Of a stretch of DNA of 64,000 nt, positions 25,945 to 33,817 are shown piece by piece (position 1 is the stretch's first letter; the number at the start of each line of letters is the position of its first letter). The stretch is taken from NCBI RefSeq assembly GCF_000411295.1, contig NZ_KE150422.1, positions 181,491 through 245,490 on the forward strand, written 5' to 3'. A program made the translations under genes and the position numbers. The notes under the pieces were generated by a model. That model was not told where the DNA came from and did not search any database. It saw only the letters and a program-made list of their open reading frames with translations. The DNA comes from Paenisporosarcina sp. HGH0030 (GTDB lineage: Bacteria > Bacillota > Bacilli > Bacillales_A > Planococcaceae).

Positions 25945-27093
25945 CTACATAGTATTGATTAAGTACATGATACCACCTTGGATTAAACCAATAAGCCCAC
26001 CAAGTAATGCCCCAAGTACCGTAATCATTTTAAATTCTTTTTTAGAGATACCCAATACTAGATCTTCAAGACGTTCAACAGGGAAAGAATCAACTTGCTC
26101 TTCTACCATCTCTTCAAGCTTTAATCGTTGAATCGTTTCTTCCAGTTTTATTTCGCCTTGGGTAAAAATAAATTCAGTCATTTTGGGCGTCAAGTTATTG
26201 GCTGTCCAATCAGCACCCTCTGGCCAGTACGATTGTAACGTAGCATCCAGACGTTTTTCAAGTGCCACCTCTTGTTTGACATACGATTTTACAACCGTTA
26301 TTACCGGCTGTAAATCAAACCCACCAATCAATTCATGCAAGGGACGATCTTTTAATTTGTCCAATTCTCCGTGAATAACATTGGTAAGAAGTTCAAATGT
26401 TCCAGGTGCGCGTAGGAATTTTTGAATTTCCGGTTGCACTCGATCCACGATAGAAGAAGATTCTCCCATAAACATTTGAATCATATTGCCAAAAGTACCC
26501 TTTGACGAAAGGAAATCGTCTATCAGTCGTTTAACCGTTTTCCGTCCTTCTTCAGAAGCAAAGTAGGTTTCCCCTTTTGCAATCATATACGAAACAATTT
26601 CAGGAATGCGTTCATCGGCTTGTTTCTGCCACTGTTCGGGTGCAAGCTCCTTCACTGTTTTTGATGCAAATTTGGATTCAAGTGATTCGAATTGTCCATC
26701 GATAACGGAATCCATTTTATTTTCTACAAGTGCAGGAACGTTTTCGATGCCAGCTTTTGAAAGCCATTGCTGTAAGGTCATATCTGATTCAAAAAGATGT
26801 TTCGTTAGTTGACCTTGAATCCATAACTCCGCTTTTCTTCGCATATCATCAGAGAAGAAACGTCGTTTAAATGTTTCTGGTGTCAATAAATGCTCTACAA
26901 CCGTTCGGCCAAGTTGTTTCGCCAACTCATCTCTTCGCCTTGGAATTAGTCCAGGCGTAAATGGCACACGCCATTTGCCGATATATTTCGCTTCATGAGG
27001 CCGAAACAGCATTTTAATCGCAAGGTGATTCGTATACCCACCGATTAAGGCACCAATAAATGCCATGAAAAGTAATGTCCATATAAAGTCCAA
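25945..27093 (-). CDS. yheB: DUF445 membrane protein YheB
   Basis: About 382 residues of the DUF445/YheB family. One N-terminal helix (FMAFIGALIGGYTNHLAIKML) and one C-terminal helix (TVLGALLGGLIGLIQGGIMYLI) frame a long helical soluble region; the conserved block PFTPGLIPRRRDELAKQLGRTVVEHLLTPE follows the first helix. In B. subtilis YheB is linked to sporulation and the membrane, but its action is unknown. GTG 27102 is in frame, yet AAGGTG is better spaced for TTG 27093. The promoter -10 (TATAAT at 27126-27131 on the minus strand) lies inside the loop of a perfect inverted repeat. Confidence 0.88.
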   Translation of the reverse strand: MDFIWTLLFMAFIGALIGGYTNHLAIKMLFRPHEAKYIGKWRVPFTPGLIPRRRDELAKQLGRTVVEHLLTPETFKRRFFSDDMRRKAELWIQGQLTKHLFESDMTLQQWLSKAGIENVPALVENKMDSVIDGQFESLESKFASKTVKELAPEQWQKQADERIPEIVSYMIAKGETYFASEEGRKTVKRLIDDFLSSKGTFGNMIQMFMGESSSIVDRVQPEIQKFLRAPGTFELLTNVIHGELDKLKDRPLHELIGGFDLQPVITVVKSYVKQEVALEKRLDATLQSYWPEGADWTANNLTPKMTEFIFTQGEIKLEETIQRLKLEEMVEEQVDSFPVERLEDLVLGISKKEFKMITVLGALLGGLIGLIQGGIMYLINTM

Positions 27094-27111
27094 ATTGTTC
27101 ACCTTTTTCTG

Positions 27112-27150
27112 TCAATCTGCCTTTCATTATAACAGACAAAGGCAGATTGA
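27112..27150 (-). promoter_or_regulatory. Inverted repeat enclosing the probable yheB -10 box
   Basis: TCAATCTGCCTTT and AAAGGCAGATTGA form a perfect 13-base inverted repeat with a 13-base loop that contains TATAAT on the minus strand. No T run follows on either strand, so it is not an ordinary terminator; operator or cruciform functions are possible. Confidence 0.5.
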
Positions 27151-27170
27151 TAAAAATGTGAACCTCTCAT

Positions 27171-27560
27171 TTAAAGTGCATTGTACATCGTAGAAAATCT
27201 GATCGCGTGTTCCATTTCGTCATGCATGGCAATGAAAAAGGGATTGTAGGCTTCGGGTAAGGGAACGGTAAGCAGCATTTCTTTATAAAAATCGGTCGCT
27301 TCCAGCTCTTTTTCAAGCGACTCTTTTGCTGCTTGCTTTAAGTTAGTTGGTGGTTTTGGTTTAGGGGGATTTTGTACAAATTCGCCGGTGAGCATATAAT
27401 GGAGTTGTTGGAACATTTCATAATGACTTTTTTCGTCCTCCATCGCATGCCTGATAAACGATTGCCAGTATGGATCATCAGTCAGCTTCAACATGGATTT
27501 ATAAAAATAAAAATCTCGATACTCGTCTAATATGGCTTGTTTTAATTGTTCATTAAACAT
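27171..27560 (-). CDS. Ferritin-like domain protein
   Basis: A 129-residue four-helix protein with ferritin-like metal ligands: EYRDFYFYKSML in the first helix, EDEKSHYEMF (ExxH) in the second, LEATDFYKEML in the third and HDEMEHAIRF (ExxH) in the last. This is the pattern of rubrerythrin-type di-iron sites, found in a group of small Bacillus proteins. No rubredoxin-like domain is attached. Function (iron or peroxide handling) is inference. ATG 27560 follows AAAGGAGTGG. It is divergent from yheE and precedes yheB on the same strand by about 70 bases. Confidence 0.82.
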   Translation of the reverse strand: MFNEQLKQAILDEYRDFYFYKSMLKLTDDPYWQSFIRHAMEDEKSHYEMFQQLHYMLTGEFVQNPPKPKPPTNLKQAAKESLEKELEATDFYKEMLLTVPLPEAYNPFFIAMHDEMEHAIRFSTMYNAL

Positions 27561-27629
27561 TAGGCCACTCCTTTACGCCTTTTTTCTAGCGTATGCAGGT
27601 GTGTCTCTACCTATGAAAGGAGCCCAATC

Positions 27630-27836
27630 ATGCTGCAACATTTTAGCTTCAAACCCATGTTTGAAAACAAACAACTACCTGGCTGGACATTTTCATTTTT
27701 CTATAAGCAAAGTCGTTATTCTGGTGAATACTTACCGGATGGATCCATTTCATGGACAAACGGTTCTATACCTCCAGATGAAGAAATTGTAAAAAAAATG
27801 ATTCACGAGCTGATGCTCTTTCATGTTTACGAATGA
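27630..27836 (+). CDS. yheE: YheE family (DUF5342) protein
   Basis: A 68-residue protein that matches remembered B. subtilis YheE: it opens with HFSFKPMFENKQLPGWTFSF, continues with SGEYLPDGSISWT and ends in an amphipathic helix (EEIVKKMIHELMLFHVY). It is soluble, with no known function. ATG 27630 follows GAAAGGAG. It is monocistronic, with a terminator 20 bases after the stop. The neighbourhood (yheA, yheB, yheE and the bmrCD-like pair) matches the B. subtilis yhe cluster. Confidence 0.88.
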   Translation: MLQHFSFKPMFENKQLPGWTFSFFYKQSRYSGEYLPDGSISWTNGSIPPDEEIVKKMIHELMLFHVYE

Positions 27837-27855
27837 AGGATTATTTCATACACAA

Positions 27856-27896
27856 AAATAGCTGGAAACGCCTGTATCTCGCGTCTCCAGCTATTT
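27856..27896. terminator. Terminator after yheE
   Basis: AAATAGCTGGA-AC/GT-TCCAGCTATTT hairpin with flanking A and T residues. Confidence 0.85.
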
Positions 27897-27901
27897 CTCA
27901 T

Positions 27902-28178
27902 TTATCTACTTTTCACCAACATACTGACAGCTTCCTGAATGGCAGTTTCTGTAGAAGAGCCTCTTTCATTAGCTTCAATAATACAGTTTTCTAAATTTTT
28001 GGCGATAATCAATCCAAGTGTGCGATCTGAAGCAGAACGTACAGCAGAAAGTAGAGTTACAACATCACGGCAATCTTTACCCTACCATCATTCTGATGAA
28101 GCCTCGCACTTATCCTTCCAGACGTTTTAAACGATTCGTCATATCTTTATCATAATGCAAGTCCGTCCAACTCATCAT
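27902..28178 (-). pseudogene. Decayed CsoR/FrmR-type (DUF156) metal-sensing repressor
   Basis: Minus-strand translation gives YDKDMTNRLKRLEG, then a TAA where the family has Gln (LEGQVRG), then VRGFIRMM, a short indel near 28087-28095 that shifts the frame, and then an intact remainder: GKDCRDVVTLLSAVRSA, SDRTLGLIIAKNLENC and IIEANERGSSTETAIQEA, ending with LVKSR. Both family cysteines (DC and ENC) survive. The complete protein would have been about 92 aa. It lies 25 bases after the MFS transporter gene on the same strand, so the two were probably one metal- or stress-responsive operon. Confidence 0.85.
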
Positions 28179-28202
28179 AGCGGATTTAAGTGAAAAAAAC
28201 CC

Positions 28203-29456
28203 TTACAACACCTGTTTTTTTCTTCCAAATATAACATAAAAGTAACTGGAAGAAAGAATGTATAAAACACCCGTGATTGAAAAGGCATAGGCGTAACCCC
28301 AATAGGAGCCATATGTCGTCACTAATAAAGCAGAAACAGGACCCATCACTGCCCACCCTATATTGAATACCATTTGATTAACGGAGTTTGCTAATCCTTT
28401 ATATTTATCATGGACGACTTCCATTGCAATCGCGCTTTGAATCGGATTACCTGCATTCATTAACGCCTGCCTCATTAAAAAACCAGCAGATGCAAGCCAT
28501 ACGGAAGTTGTAAAAGCCGTTAAAAACAAAAACGGCAACGACCCTAACTGAAATAGCACCAGGGCATTTACTTTCCCAACTTTTTTGACCAGCATCGGAC
28601 CAATCAGCATCGCAATAGCTGTCATTGCCGAACCAAGAGAAAGCACTAATCCGATAAATGCGGACGAAGCATCAAATCGATTGGCAAAATACAAATTCAA
28701 ATAAGGAATGACTAGACCCGATCCAATTCCTATTAATAATTGAGCAAAGGCAAATAACACAATAATGCGTACATTTATTTTAAATCCGCTGTCTTGTTCG
28801 GGAAGATTTATTACTGCTTCTACTTTCGATACCTCCGAAACAGTTTCAGGTTTTAATTTCAATAAAGGTACAATCCCACATGTGAACAGTGCTGCTCCTG
28901 CAAGAAGAGACCAACGGATGGCGTCGACCGCAGTCATTCCAAATCCAAATTCGAGAACATCAGCCAATACCCCGCCTCCGAGACTCCCAATTACACTTGC
29001 CACTGTGACAACCGAAAAGTGAATACTGAACAAGTGCATACGCTCGGAAGCTTTTGAGTTTTCTGCGAGAAAAGGAACGCCTGACACCTGCACAATAGCC
29101 ATAAAGAGTCCTGTAAAGAATGCTGCAATGACAATAGGTTCTTCAGTTACAACTATACTTCTATAAAATAATGTACTCGCCGTCAGTAATGTACCGACCG
29201 CTATGCTCCATTTCCTTCCGAAACGATCACTCAAAAATCCAGCAGGAATCAGGACAAGTGCTGTTGCTAAAGACATATATGAAATGACTTTCCCATTCAC
29301 GACTTCGGATAATCCGAGTTCTTTTATATATAAATTGTACATGACCATAAACACGCCCATACCAATTTGAATCAGGACATTCGCAAGCATGAACATCCGT
29401 ATGTTTTGATTAAAACCTGTAATTTTTTTCTTCCATTCAGACAACCAGGTATTCAT
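28203..29456 (-). CDS. MFS transporter, probable efflux type
   Basis: A 417-residue major-facilitator protein with 12 predicted helices. The loop 2-3 signature is LSDRFGRKWSIAVG and the second half opens at IIVLFAFAQLLIGIGSG. A cytoplasmic linker (KLKPETVSEVSKVEAV) separates the halves. Closest in feel to uncharacterised Bacillus drug or metabolite exporters; substrate unknown. ATG 29456 is preceded by two G-rich sites (AAAGGGG, AGGGGAT). The downstream remnant of a CsoR repressor suggests former regulation by metal or reactive sulfur, now lost. Confidence 0.82.
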   Translation of the reverse strand: MNTWLSEWKKKITGFNQNIRMFMLANVLIQIGMGVFMVMYNLYIKELGLSEVVNGKVISYMSLATALVLIPAGFLSDRFGRKWSIAVGTLLTASTLFYRSIVVTEEPIVIAAFFTGLFMAIVQVSGVPFLAENSKASERMHLFSIHFSVVTVASVIGSLGGGVLADVLEFGFGMTAVDAIRWSLLAGAALFTCGIVPLLKLKPETVSEVSKVEAVINLPEQDSGFKINVRIIVLFAFAQLLIGIGSGLVIPYLNLYFANRFDASSAFIGLVLSLGSAMTAIAMLIGPMLVKKVGKVNALVLFQLGSLPFLFLTAFTTSVWLASAGFLMRQALMNAGNPIQSAIAMEVVHDKYKGLANSVNQMVFNIGWAVMGPVSALLVTTYGSYWGYAYAFSITGVLYILSSSYFYVIFGRKKQVL

Positions 29457-29533
29457 GTTTATATATATCCCCTACCCCTTTATTTCGCCTCTCTAAATAT
29501 AAGACTTTCATTTGGAATATGCAATGCTTAGAA

Positions 29534-29643
29534 ATGCGTAAAGCGCAACACTAGCCTGAAACCGTTGCTAGACGAGATTCGAAAGCTTGCTTTCGTATGA
29601 GAGACTGAAGCGGTGCAGACTGGCGCTTGGATTTGGACACAGC
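29534..29643. repeat. Dispersed repeat family B, copy 2
   Basis: Shares ordered blocks with 25222-25341 (CTAGCCTGA, CGAGATTCGAA, GCTTTC, ATGAGAGACTGAAG, GCAG, CTGGCGCTTGGA) and contains a small GAAAGC/GCTTTC palindrome. Non-coding, between the MFS and bmrD-like genes. Confidence 0.6.
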
Positions 29644-29702
29644 AAATCATGAAAGAAAGAAATTACCTCGAAAAGTTCTAACTTTGTAATAAGCATAAAA
29701 AA

Positions 29703-29743
29703 GGGAGTGCCCCTTAACCCACTTGCGGGTTAAGTGCCACTCC
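29703..29743 (-). terminator. Terminator overlapping the end of the bmrD-like gene
   Basis: GGAGTG-CTTAACCC/GGGTTAAG-CACTCC hairpin followed on the minus strand by TTTTTT. The hairpin covers the last ten codons. Confidence 0.88.
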
Positions 29744-31471
29744 AGATTGTAAGCGATACATTTGTTCATAGCGACCACCGAGTGCAACTAATTCATCATG
29801 TGTTCCTTGTTCAGCAATTGCCCCTCGATCCAATACTAAAATGCGATCTGCATTCTTAATAGTAGAAAGTCGATGCGCAATAATGAAAGTTGTACGTCCT
29901 TTTTTCAGCACTTCCATAGCATGCTGAATAATTTCTTCTGTTTCTGTATCAATATTGGAAGTTGCTTCATCCAAAATTAATATCGCAGGATCAAATGCTA
30001 ATGCACGAGCGAACGAAATTAATTGACGCTGACCTGACGAAAGAGTGCTTCCTTTTTCAATTACAGGCTCATCAATTCCATTTGGTAAATGCTTCAGAAC
30101 ACGTTCTCCTCCAACTGCATCCAGAGAAGCTATCACTTTTTCACGGGATATTCTTGCATCTCCAAGGCTGACGTTGGATTCAATGGTGCCTGTAAATAAG
30201 TAAGGATCTTGCAAGACAATTCCCATATGATCTCTCACCGTTTGTCGGGACAAGTCTTGAATGTTTGTTCCATCGATGGTTATAGCACCTTTGGATACAT
30301 CATAGAAACGGAACAATAAGTTCATGATAGAGCTTTTCCCGGATCCGGTATGACCAACTAACGCCACCGTCTCCCCTTGCTTAGCTTCAAATGAAATGTT
30401 TTTCAGTACATACTCTTCATCTTTATAAGCAAACCAGACGTCGTCGAATCGAACATTGCCTCGATAACGGGCGATTTTTTCGTCGCTGACATCTTCACCA
30501 GAGCGATCCAGTAATCGGAAAACACGTTCAGCAGCTACAAGTGCTTGCTCTAATTTAGCTAACTGATTCACAACACCCGTCACTGGGTTAAACAGTCGCG
30601 TAATGTAATCAACAAAAGCATATAACACACCAACTGAAATCGCAGTGGTTGCATTCAAAGATGCTCCGCCGAAATACCAAATGAATAATACAAATGTAAT
30701 AGAGCGGATTGCACCAACCAGGTTATGTGAAGTTCCCGCATCCAAGTACAACAGTTTATTTTGATATTTGTAATGTTCGCGATTCATCACTTCGAACTCT
30801 TCTTGCATTTGTTCTTCACGACGGAATGCTTGAATAATCGTCATACCTTGAATGGATTCATTAATCATCGCGTTCATATCACTTACTTTTGCACGGACGA
30901 TGTGGTTATATTTCGATGCATATTTTCGGTACAAGACCATCCATACAAACAAAATAGGTAAAACAAATAATGCGATAGAAGCCATTTTCCAATCCAAGAA
31001 GAACAGCGCCACATAAATACCTGTAATGTACATAGCGCTTGAAGCAAATTGAGAAAGAACTGTTACATATAATTCTCGTATTGCTTCGGTATCGTTTGTG
31101 ATACGAGCAACTACTTTACCGGCAGGCAGGTTATCAAAGTAGCGGATCGGCAATGTTTGGATGTGTTGATACACATCATTTCGCATTTTTTGAATAACAC
31201 GGTTCGCAGCTTTTTGTAGCAATAAATATTCACCGTAACGAAAAATTGCTGCCACGACCGTTAAGGCAAAGAACACAGCCAGCAGCATCACAATCGGTTC
31301 AAAATCTATTGAACCTGCAGTCGTATCTGCAATATGTTCGTCAATGATTTTTTTGGCAATCAAGGGACCGGCCAAGTCGGCTGCAACTGCAACCGTCAGC
31401 ATGGCAATTCCCATGATTAATAATTTTTTATAATGAAGGGCGTACAGCCATAATCTTTTTCCTGTACTCAT
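29714..31471 (-). CDS. bmrD: Heterodimeric ABC exporter subunit, BmrD/YheH-like
   Basis: A 585-residue fused membrane-ATPase half-transporter. Six helices fill about residues 15-310 (for example LLIMGIAMLTVAVAADLAG, MLLAVFFALTVVAAI); the ATPase has Walker A GHTGSGKSS, signature LSSGQRQLISFARAL, Walker B ILILDEATSNID and the H-loop IAHRL. With a normal Glu after Walker B this is the catalytically competent half of an asymmetric pair. B. subtilis BmrD is longer (about 673 aa, from memory), so the assignment rests on pairing and context. It overlaps the preceding gene by four bases (ATGA). The pair exports drugs in B. subtilis. Confidence 0.85.
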   Translation of the reverse strand: MSTGKRLWLYALHYKKLLIMGIAMLTVAVAADLAGPLIAKKIIDEHIADTTAGSIDFEPIVMLLAVFFALTVVAAIFRYGEYLLLQKAANRVIQKMRNDVYQHIQTLPIRYFDNLPAGKVVARITNDTEAIRELYVTVLSQFASSAMYITGIYVALFFLDWKMASIALFVLPILFVWMVLYRKYASKYNHIVRAKVSDMNAMINESIQGMTIIQAFRREEQMQEEFEVMNREHYKYQNKLLYLDAGTSHNLVGAIRSITFVLFIWYFGGASLNATTAISVGVLYAFVDYITRLFNPVTGVVNQLAKLEQALVAAERVFRLLDRSGEDVSDEKIARYRGNVRFDDVWFAYKDEEYVLKNISFEAKQGETVALVGHTGSGKSSIMNLLFRFYDVSKGAITIDGTNIQDLSRQTVRDHMGIVLQDPYLFTGTIESNVSLGDARISREKVIASLDAVGGERVLKHLPNGIDEPVIEKGSTLSSGQRQLISFARALAFDPAILILDEATSNIDTETEEIIQHAMEVLKKGRTTFIIAHRLSTIKNADRILVLDRGAIAEQGTHDELVALGGRYEQMYRLQSGVALNPQVG

Positions 31472-33210
31472 GATGACACCTCCTCAATTTGCTGTCGGTC
31501 GAACTGTTCTTTATACCAGCCCTCATTCTCCAGCAAATCTTCATGTGTACCTTCTTCAATCATTACACCGTCGTCCAATACAATAATCCAATCTGCATGT
31601 TGGATAGCTGATAGACGATGGGTGGTAATAATCGTTGTTTTTCCCTGTCGTTCTTGTTGGATATTTTCAATAATTCGCGCTTCTGTTTTCGCATCAACAG
31701 CGGACAAGGAATCATCCAATAATAAGATTTCAGGATTTTTAATGAGTGCTCGGGCGATTGAAATACGTTGTTTTTGACCGCCAGATAACGCGACCCCTTT
31801 TTCACCAACAAGTGTTTCCAACCCTTGTGGTAGCAATTGCAGGTCTTTTTGGAAATGAGATAAACGAATTGCAGTTTCAATATCCTCTTCCGTCCCTTCC
31901 GGATGACCGAACAGAATATTTTCTCTGACAGTCCGTGAGAATAACACATGATCTTGAGGAACATAGCCAATCCAATTCCGAACCTGGTCTTTTGTTTGAT
32001 CTTCAATTGGAATGTCGGCTAATGAAATCGTTCCTTCTCCAGTTGGATATTCACGAAGTAACTGCTTGATCAACGTCGTTTTTCCGCTTCCCGTTTTCCC
32101 GACAATTCCAAGCGTTTGACCTTGCTCCAATTGCAAGTTGATGTCGCTTAAATTTACCGACGAAGACTGTGGATATTGGAATTTCACTTGGTTGAAACCG
32201 ATGCGTCCAGGTTGATTGACTGTTACTGGATGGGACGCGTCTTTGACATCTTCTTCATAATCGAGCGTTTCTTGAACGCGATCAAGAGAAGCGTTCCCTC
32301 GCTGCATGACATTGATCAATTCCCCGATTGCAAACATTGGCCAAATAATCATCCCTAAATACACGTTGAATGATACTAAGTCCCCCAGTGTCATTTGCTG
32401 TTGTGAAACGAGGTACGCACCGTACCCTATCCCGATCATGTAACTGACTCCGGTCAATACTTTCGTGATGGGATTGAACAATGCATCGATTTTTTCAACT
32501 TCCATGTTTTTCGCATACACATCTTGCGTCATATCAGCGAATTGTTTTTCTGATGCACGTTCTTGCACGTATGCCCGAATCACTCGAACCCCCGCTACTG
32601 CTTCCAGTACGCCATCATTCATATCGCCAAAGGCATCTTGCGCCTTCATATATTTCTCGTGGATGCGCTTGCCGAGAATTTGCATAATGATCGCCAAGAT
32701 AGGCAGTGGAAGAAGCGCTACTAATGTCAGTTTCCAACTAACGAGCATTCCCATCGTTACTAAAATCGTAAGCATATAAAGGGATGAGTCAATCAATGTT
32801 AAAATACCGAATCCTGCTGTTGTGGAGACTGCCTTTAAATCATTTGTCGCTCTCGCCATCAAATCCCCTGTTCGGTTCTTCTCATAAAACGAAGGCGTCA
32901 TGCGTAAAAATTGTTTCATCAAGCGGCTACGTAATTGTTTTTCAATAACATAGGCTCCGCCAAATAGTTGGTATTGCCACACAAAGTTACTTAAGTAATT
33001 GAGAACCGTTACACCAAGTAAAGCGAGTAAGAAAGTCATCAATAACTGTGATGTTAATGTTTGTTGATAAATGGCATCAATAGATTCGCCTAGAAGCCAT
33101 GGTGGAACAACTTCGATTACATTCGTGACCATCAATAATGAAATGGCAATTGTGTATCGCTTCCAGTTTTCTGCGAAAAACCATTTAAGTTTAAATAATA
33201 CGGAGAACAT
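31468..33210 (-). CDS. bmrC: Heterodimeric ABC exporter subunit, BmrC/YheI-like
   Basis: A 580-residue half-transporter. Six helices lie in residues 18-300; the ATPase shows Walker A GKTGSGKTT, signature ALSGGQKQRISIARAL and Walker B ILLLDDSLSAVD. The residue after Walker B is Asp rather than the catalytic Glu, marking the degenerate site of a heterodimer, exactly as in BmrC. The opening LKWFFAENWKRYTIAI agrees with YheI. ATG 33210 follows GAAGGAAAAT. Upstream are a leader peptide, a hairpin and a terminator, implying antibiotic-induced ribosome-mediated attenuation as reported for B. subtilis bmrBCD. Confidence 0.88.
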   Translation of the reverse strand: MFSVLFKLKWFFAENWKRYTIAISLLMVTNVIEVVPPWLLGESIDAIYQQTLTSQLLMTFLLALLGVTVLNYLSNFVWQYQLFGGAYVIEKQLRSRLMKQFLRMTPSFYEKNRTGDLMARATNDLKAVSTTAGFGILTLIDSSLYMLTILVTMGMLVSWKLTLVALLPLPILAIIMQILGKRIHEKYMKAQDAFGDMNDGVLEAVAGVRVIRAYVQERASEKQFADMTQDVYAKNMEVEKIDALFNPITKVLTGVSYMIGIGYGAYLVSQQQMTLGDLVSFNVYLGMIIWPMFAIGELINVMQRGNASLDRVQETLDYEEDVKDASHPVTVNQPGRIGFNQVKFQYPQSSSVNLSDINLQLEQGQTLGIVGKTGSGKTTLIKQLLREYPTGEGTISLADIPIEDQTKDQVRNWIGYVPQDHVLFSRTVRENILFGHPEGTEEDIETAIRLSHFQKDLQLLPQGLETLVGEKGVALSGGQKQRISIARALIKNPEILLLDDSLSAVDAKTEARIIENIQQERQGKTTIITTHRLSAIQHADWIIVLDDGVMIEEGTHEDLLENEGWYKEQFDRQQIEEVSS

Positions 33211-33247
33211 AAGATTTTCCTTCTTTCTTTTTCAGGTTGGGCTTACA

Positions 33248-33304
33248 CTAGCCACCTTCTAGAGATTCCTTGATTAAAATTTGTTTCTGTAGCTGAATGT
33301 TCAT
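33248..33304 (-). CDS. 18-residue ORF just upstream of bmrC
   Basis: ATG 33304 follows AAAAGGAG by 8 bases and gives 18 codons (MNIQLQKQIL, then IKESLEGG) ending 37 bases before the bmrC start. It lies beyond the attenuator, so it would be translated only from read-through transcripts. It could couple translation to bmrC or be incidental. Confidence 0.4.
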   Translation of the reverse strand: MNIQLQKQILIKESLEGG

Positions 33305-33434
33305 CTTCAGCACTCCTTTTCATAGTTTTGTTTGCTTTCAACCTCAGACAGGTCATTCATGGTCTTTGGCATTTCTCTATTTGAAACAGCAGAGCTGTAA
33401 CAACCAAAATTTGGTAGTAAAAAAACACAAAAAA

Positions 33435-33463
33435 GCACACGCCCTGTTTCCAGATGCGTGTGC
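33435..33463 (-). terminator. Attenuator terminator before bmrC
   Basis: Perfect GCACACGC/GCGTGTGC stem with a 13-base loop, followed on the minus strand by TTTTTTGTGTTTTTTT. The loop holds GGAAACAGG, which can pair with the second arm of the preceding hairpin. Confidence 0.85.
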
Positions 33464-33474
33464 GCATGAAAATA

Positions 33475-33498
33475 GGAACAGGTGTCCATACCTGTTCC
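33475..33498 (-). promoter_or_regulatory. Leader hairpin (anti-antiterminator) before bmrC
   Basis: Perfect 9-base stem GGAACAGGT/ACCTGTTCC with a 6-base loop, about 16 bases after the leader-peptide stop codon. When its first arm is covered by a ribosome, the second arm (CCTGTTCC) can pair with GGAAACAGG in the terminator loop, leaving one bulged A. Confidence 0.75.
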
Positions 33499-33513
33499 CT
33501 GATTAATGTGAAC

Positions 33514-33582
33514 TCAAAGAGAAATGACCAGTAGGTACGGACGAACTATGTAGTTTGTAGCAACTTCAACTCTGATCTTCAT
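33514..33582 (-). CDS. Leader peptide of the bmrCD-like operon
   Basis: A 22-residue ORF: ATG 33582 stands behind AAAAGGAGGT with ideal spacing. The peptide opens MKIRVEVATN, passes through YIVRPYLL and ends VISL before TGA. A sigma-A promoter lies about 40 bases upstream, and a hairpin plus terminator follow. It corresponds by position to B. subtilis BmrB, although I see no clear sequence similarity and BmrB is longer. Its role would be to let drug-stalled ribosomes change the RNA fold. Confidence 0.75.
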   Translation of the reverse strand: MKIRVEVATNYIVRPYLLVISL

Positions 33583-33622
33583 GACACGTACCTCCTTTTC
33601 TCATAGTTATTTACTTATTAAG

Positions 33623-33650
33623 ATTATCATGACATTTTTTGGATTGTCAA
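33623..33650 (-). promoter_or_regulatory. Sigma-A promoter of the bmr leader
   Basis: TTGACA (33645-33650 on the complement), a 16-base spacer and GATAAT (33623-33628). Transcription would begin close to 33615, some 30 bases before the leader ATG. Confidence 0.8.
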
Positions 33651-33772
33651 TAGATTTAGAAAAAAATTATTATTCTGTTAACAACTTGCGTTTAGGCATA
33701 TTTAGGTAGGGTATTTAAACGGGTATTGCTCGAACGTGGGTATGAAGGCTTTTCATTTAACTACTTTCTATT

Positions 33773-33805
33773 AAAAAATGGACCTCGGCGTTTCAGCCAA
33801 GGTCC
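33773..33805 (-). terminator. Terminator after kynB
   Basis: GGACCT-GGC/GCC-AGGTCC hairpin followed on the minus strand by ATTTTTTAA. Confidence 0.85.
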
Positions 33806-33817
33806 TTGTATTCCGTA

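Noticed and set aside
27939..28130. Plus-strand 63-codon ORF opposite the CsoR remnant
   Set aside because: It is the antisense shadow of the decayed repressor; the minus-strand translation gives recognisable family residues.
28765..29022. CRISPR-like or other repeat arrays anywhere in the window
   Set aside because: No regularly spaced identical repeats of 24-40 bases were found; the apparent regularity here is only codon pattern in an MFS gene shadow.
33307..33489. 60-codon ORF starting in the loop of the bmr leader hairpin
   Set aside because: Its ATG lies inside the hairpin loop without a ribosome site, and its codons span the terminator stem; the structure explains the sequence better.
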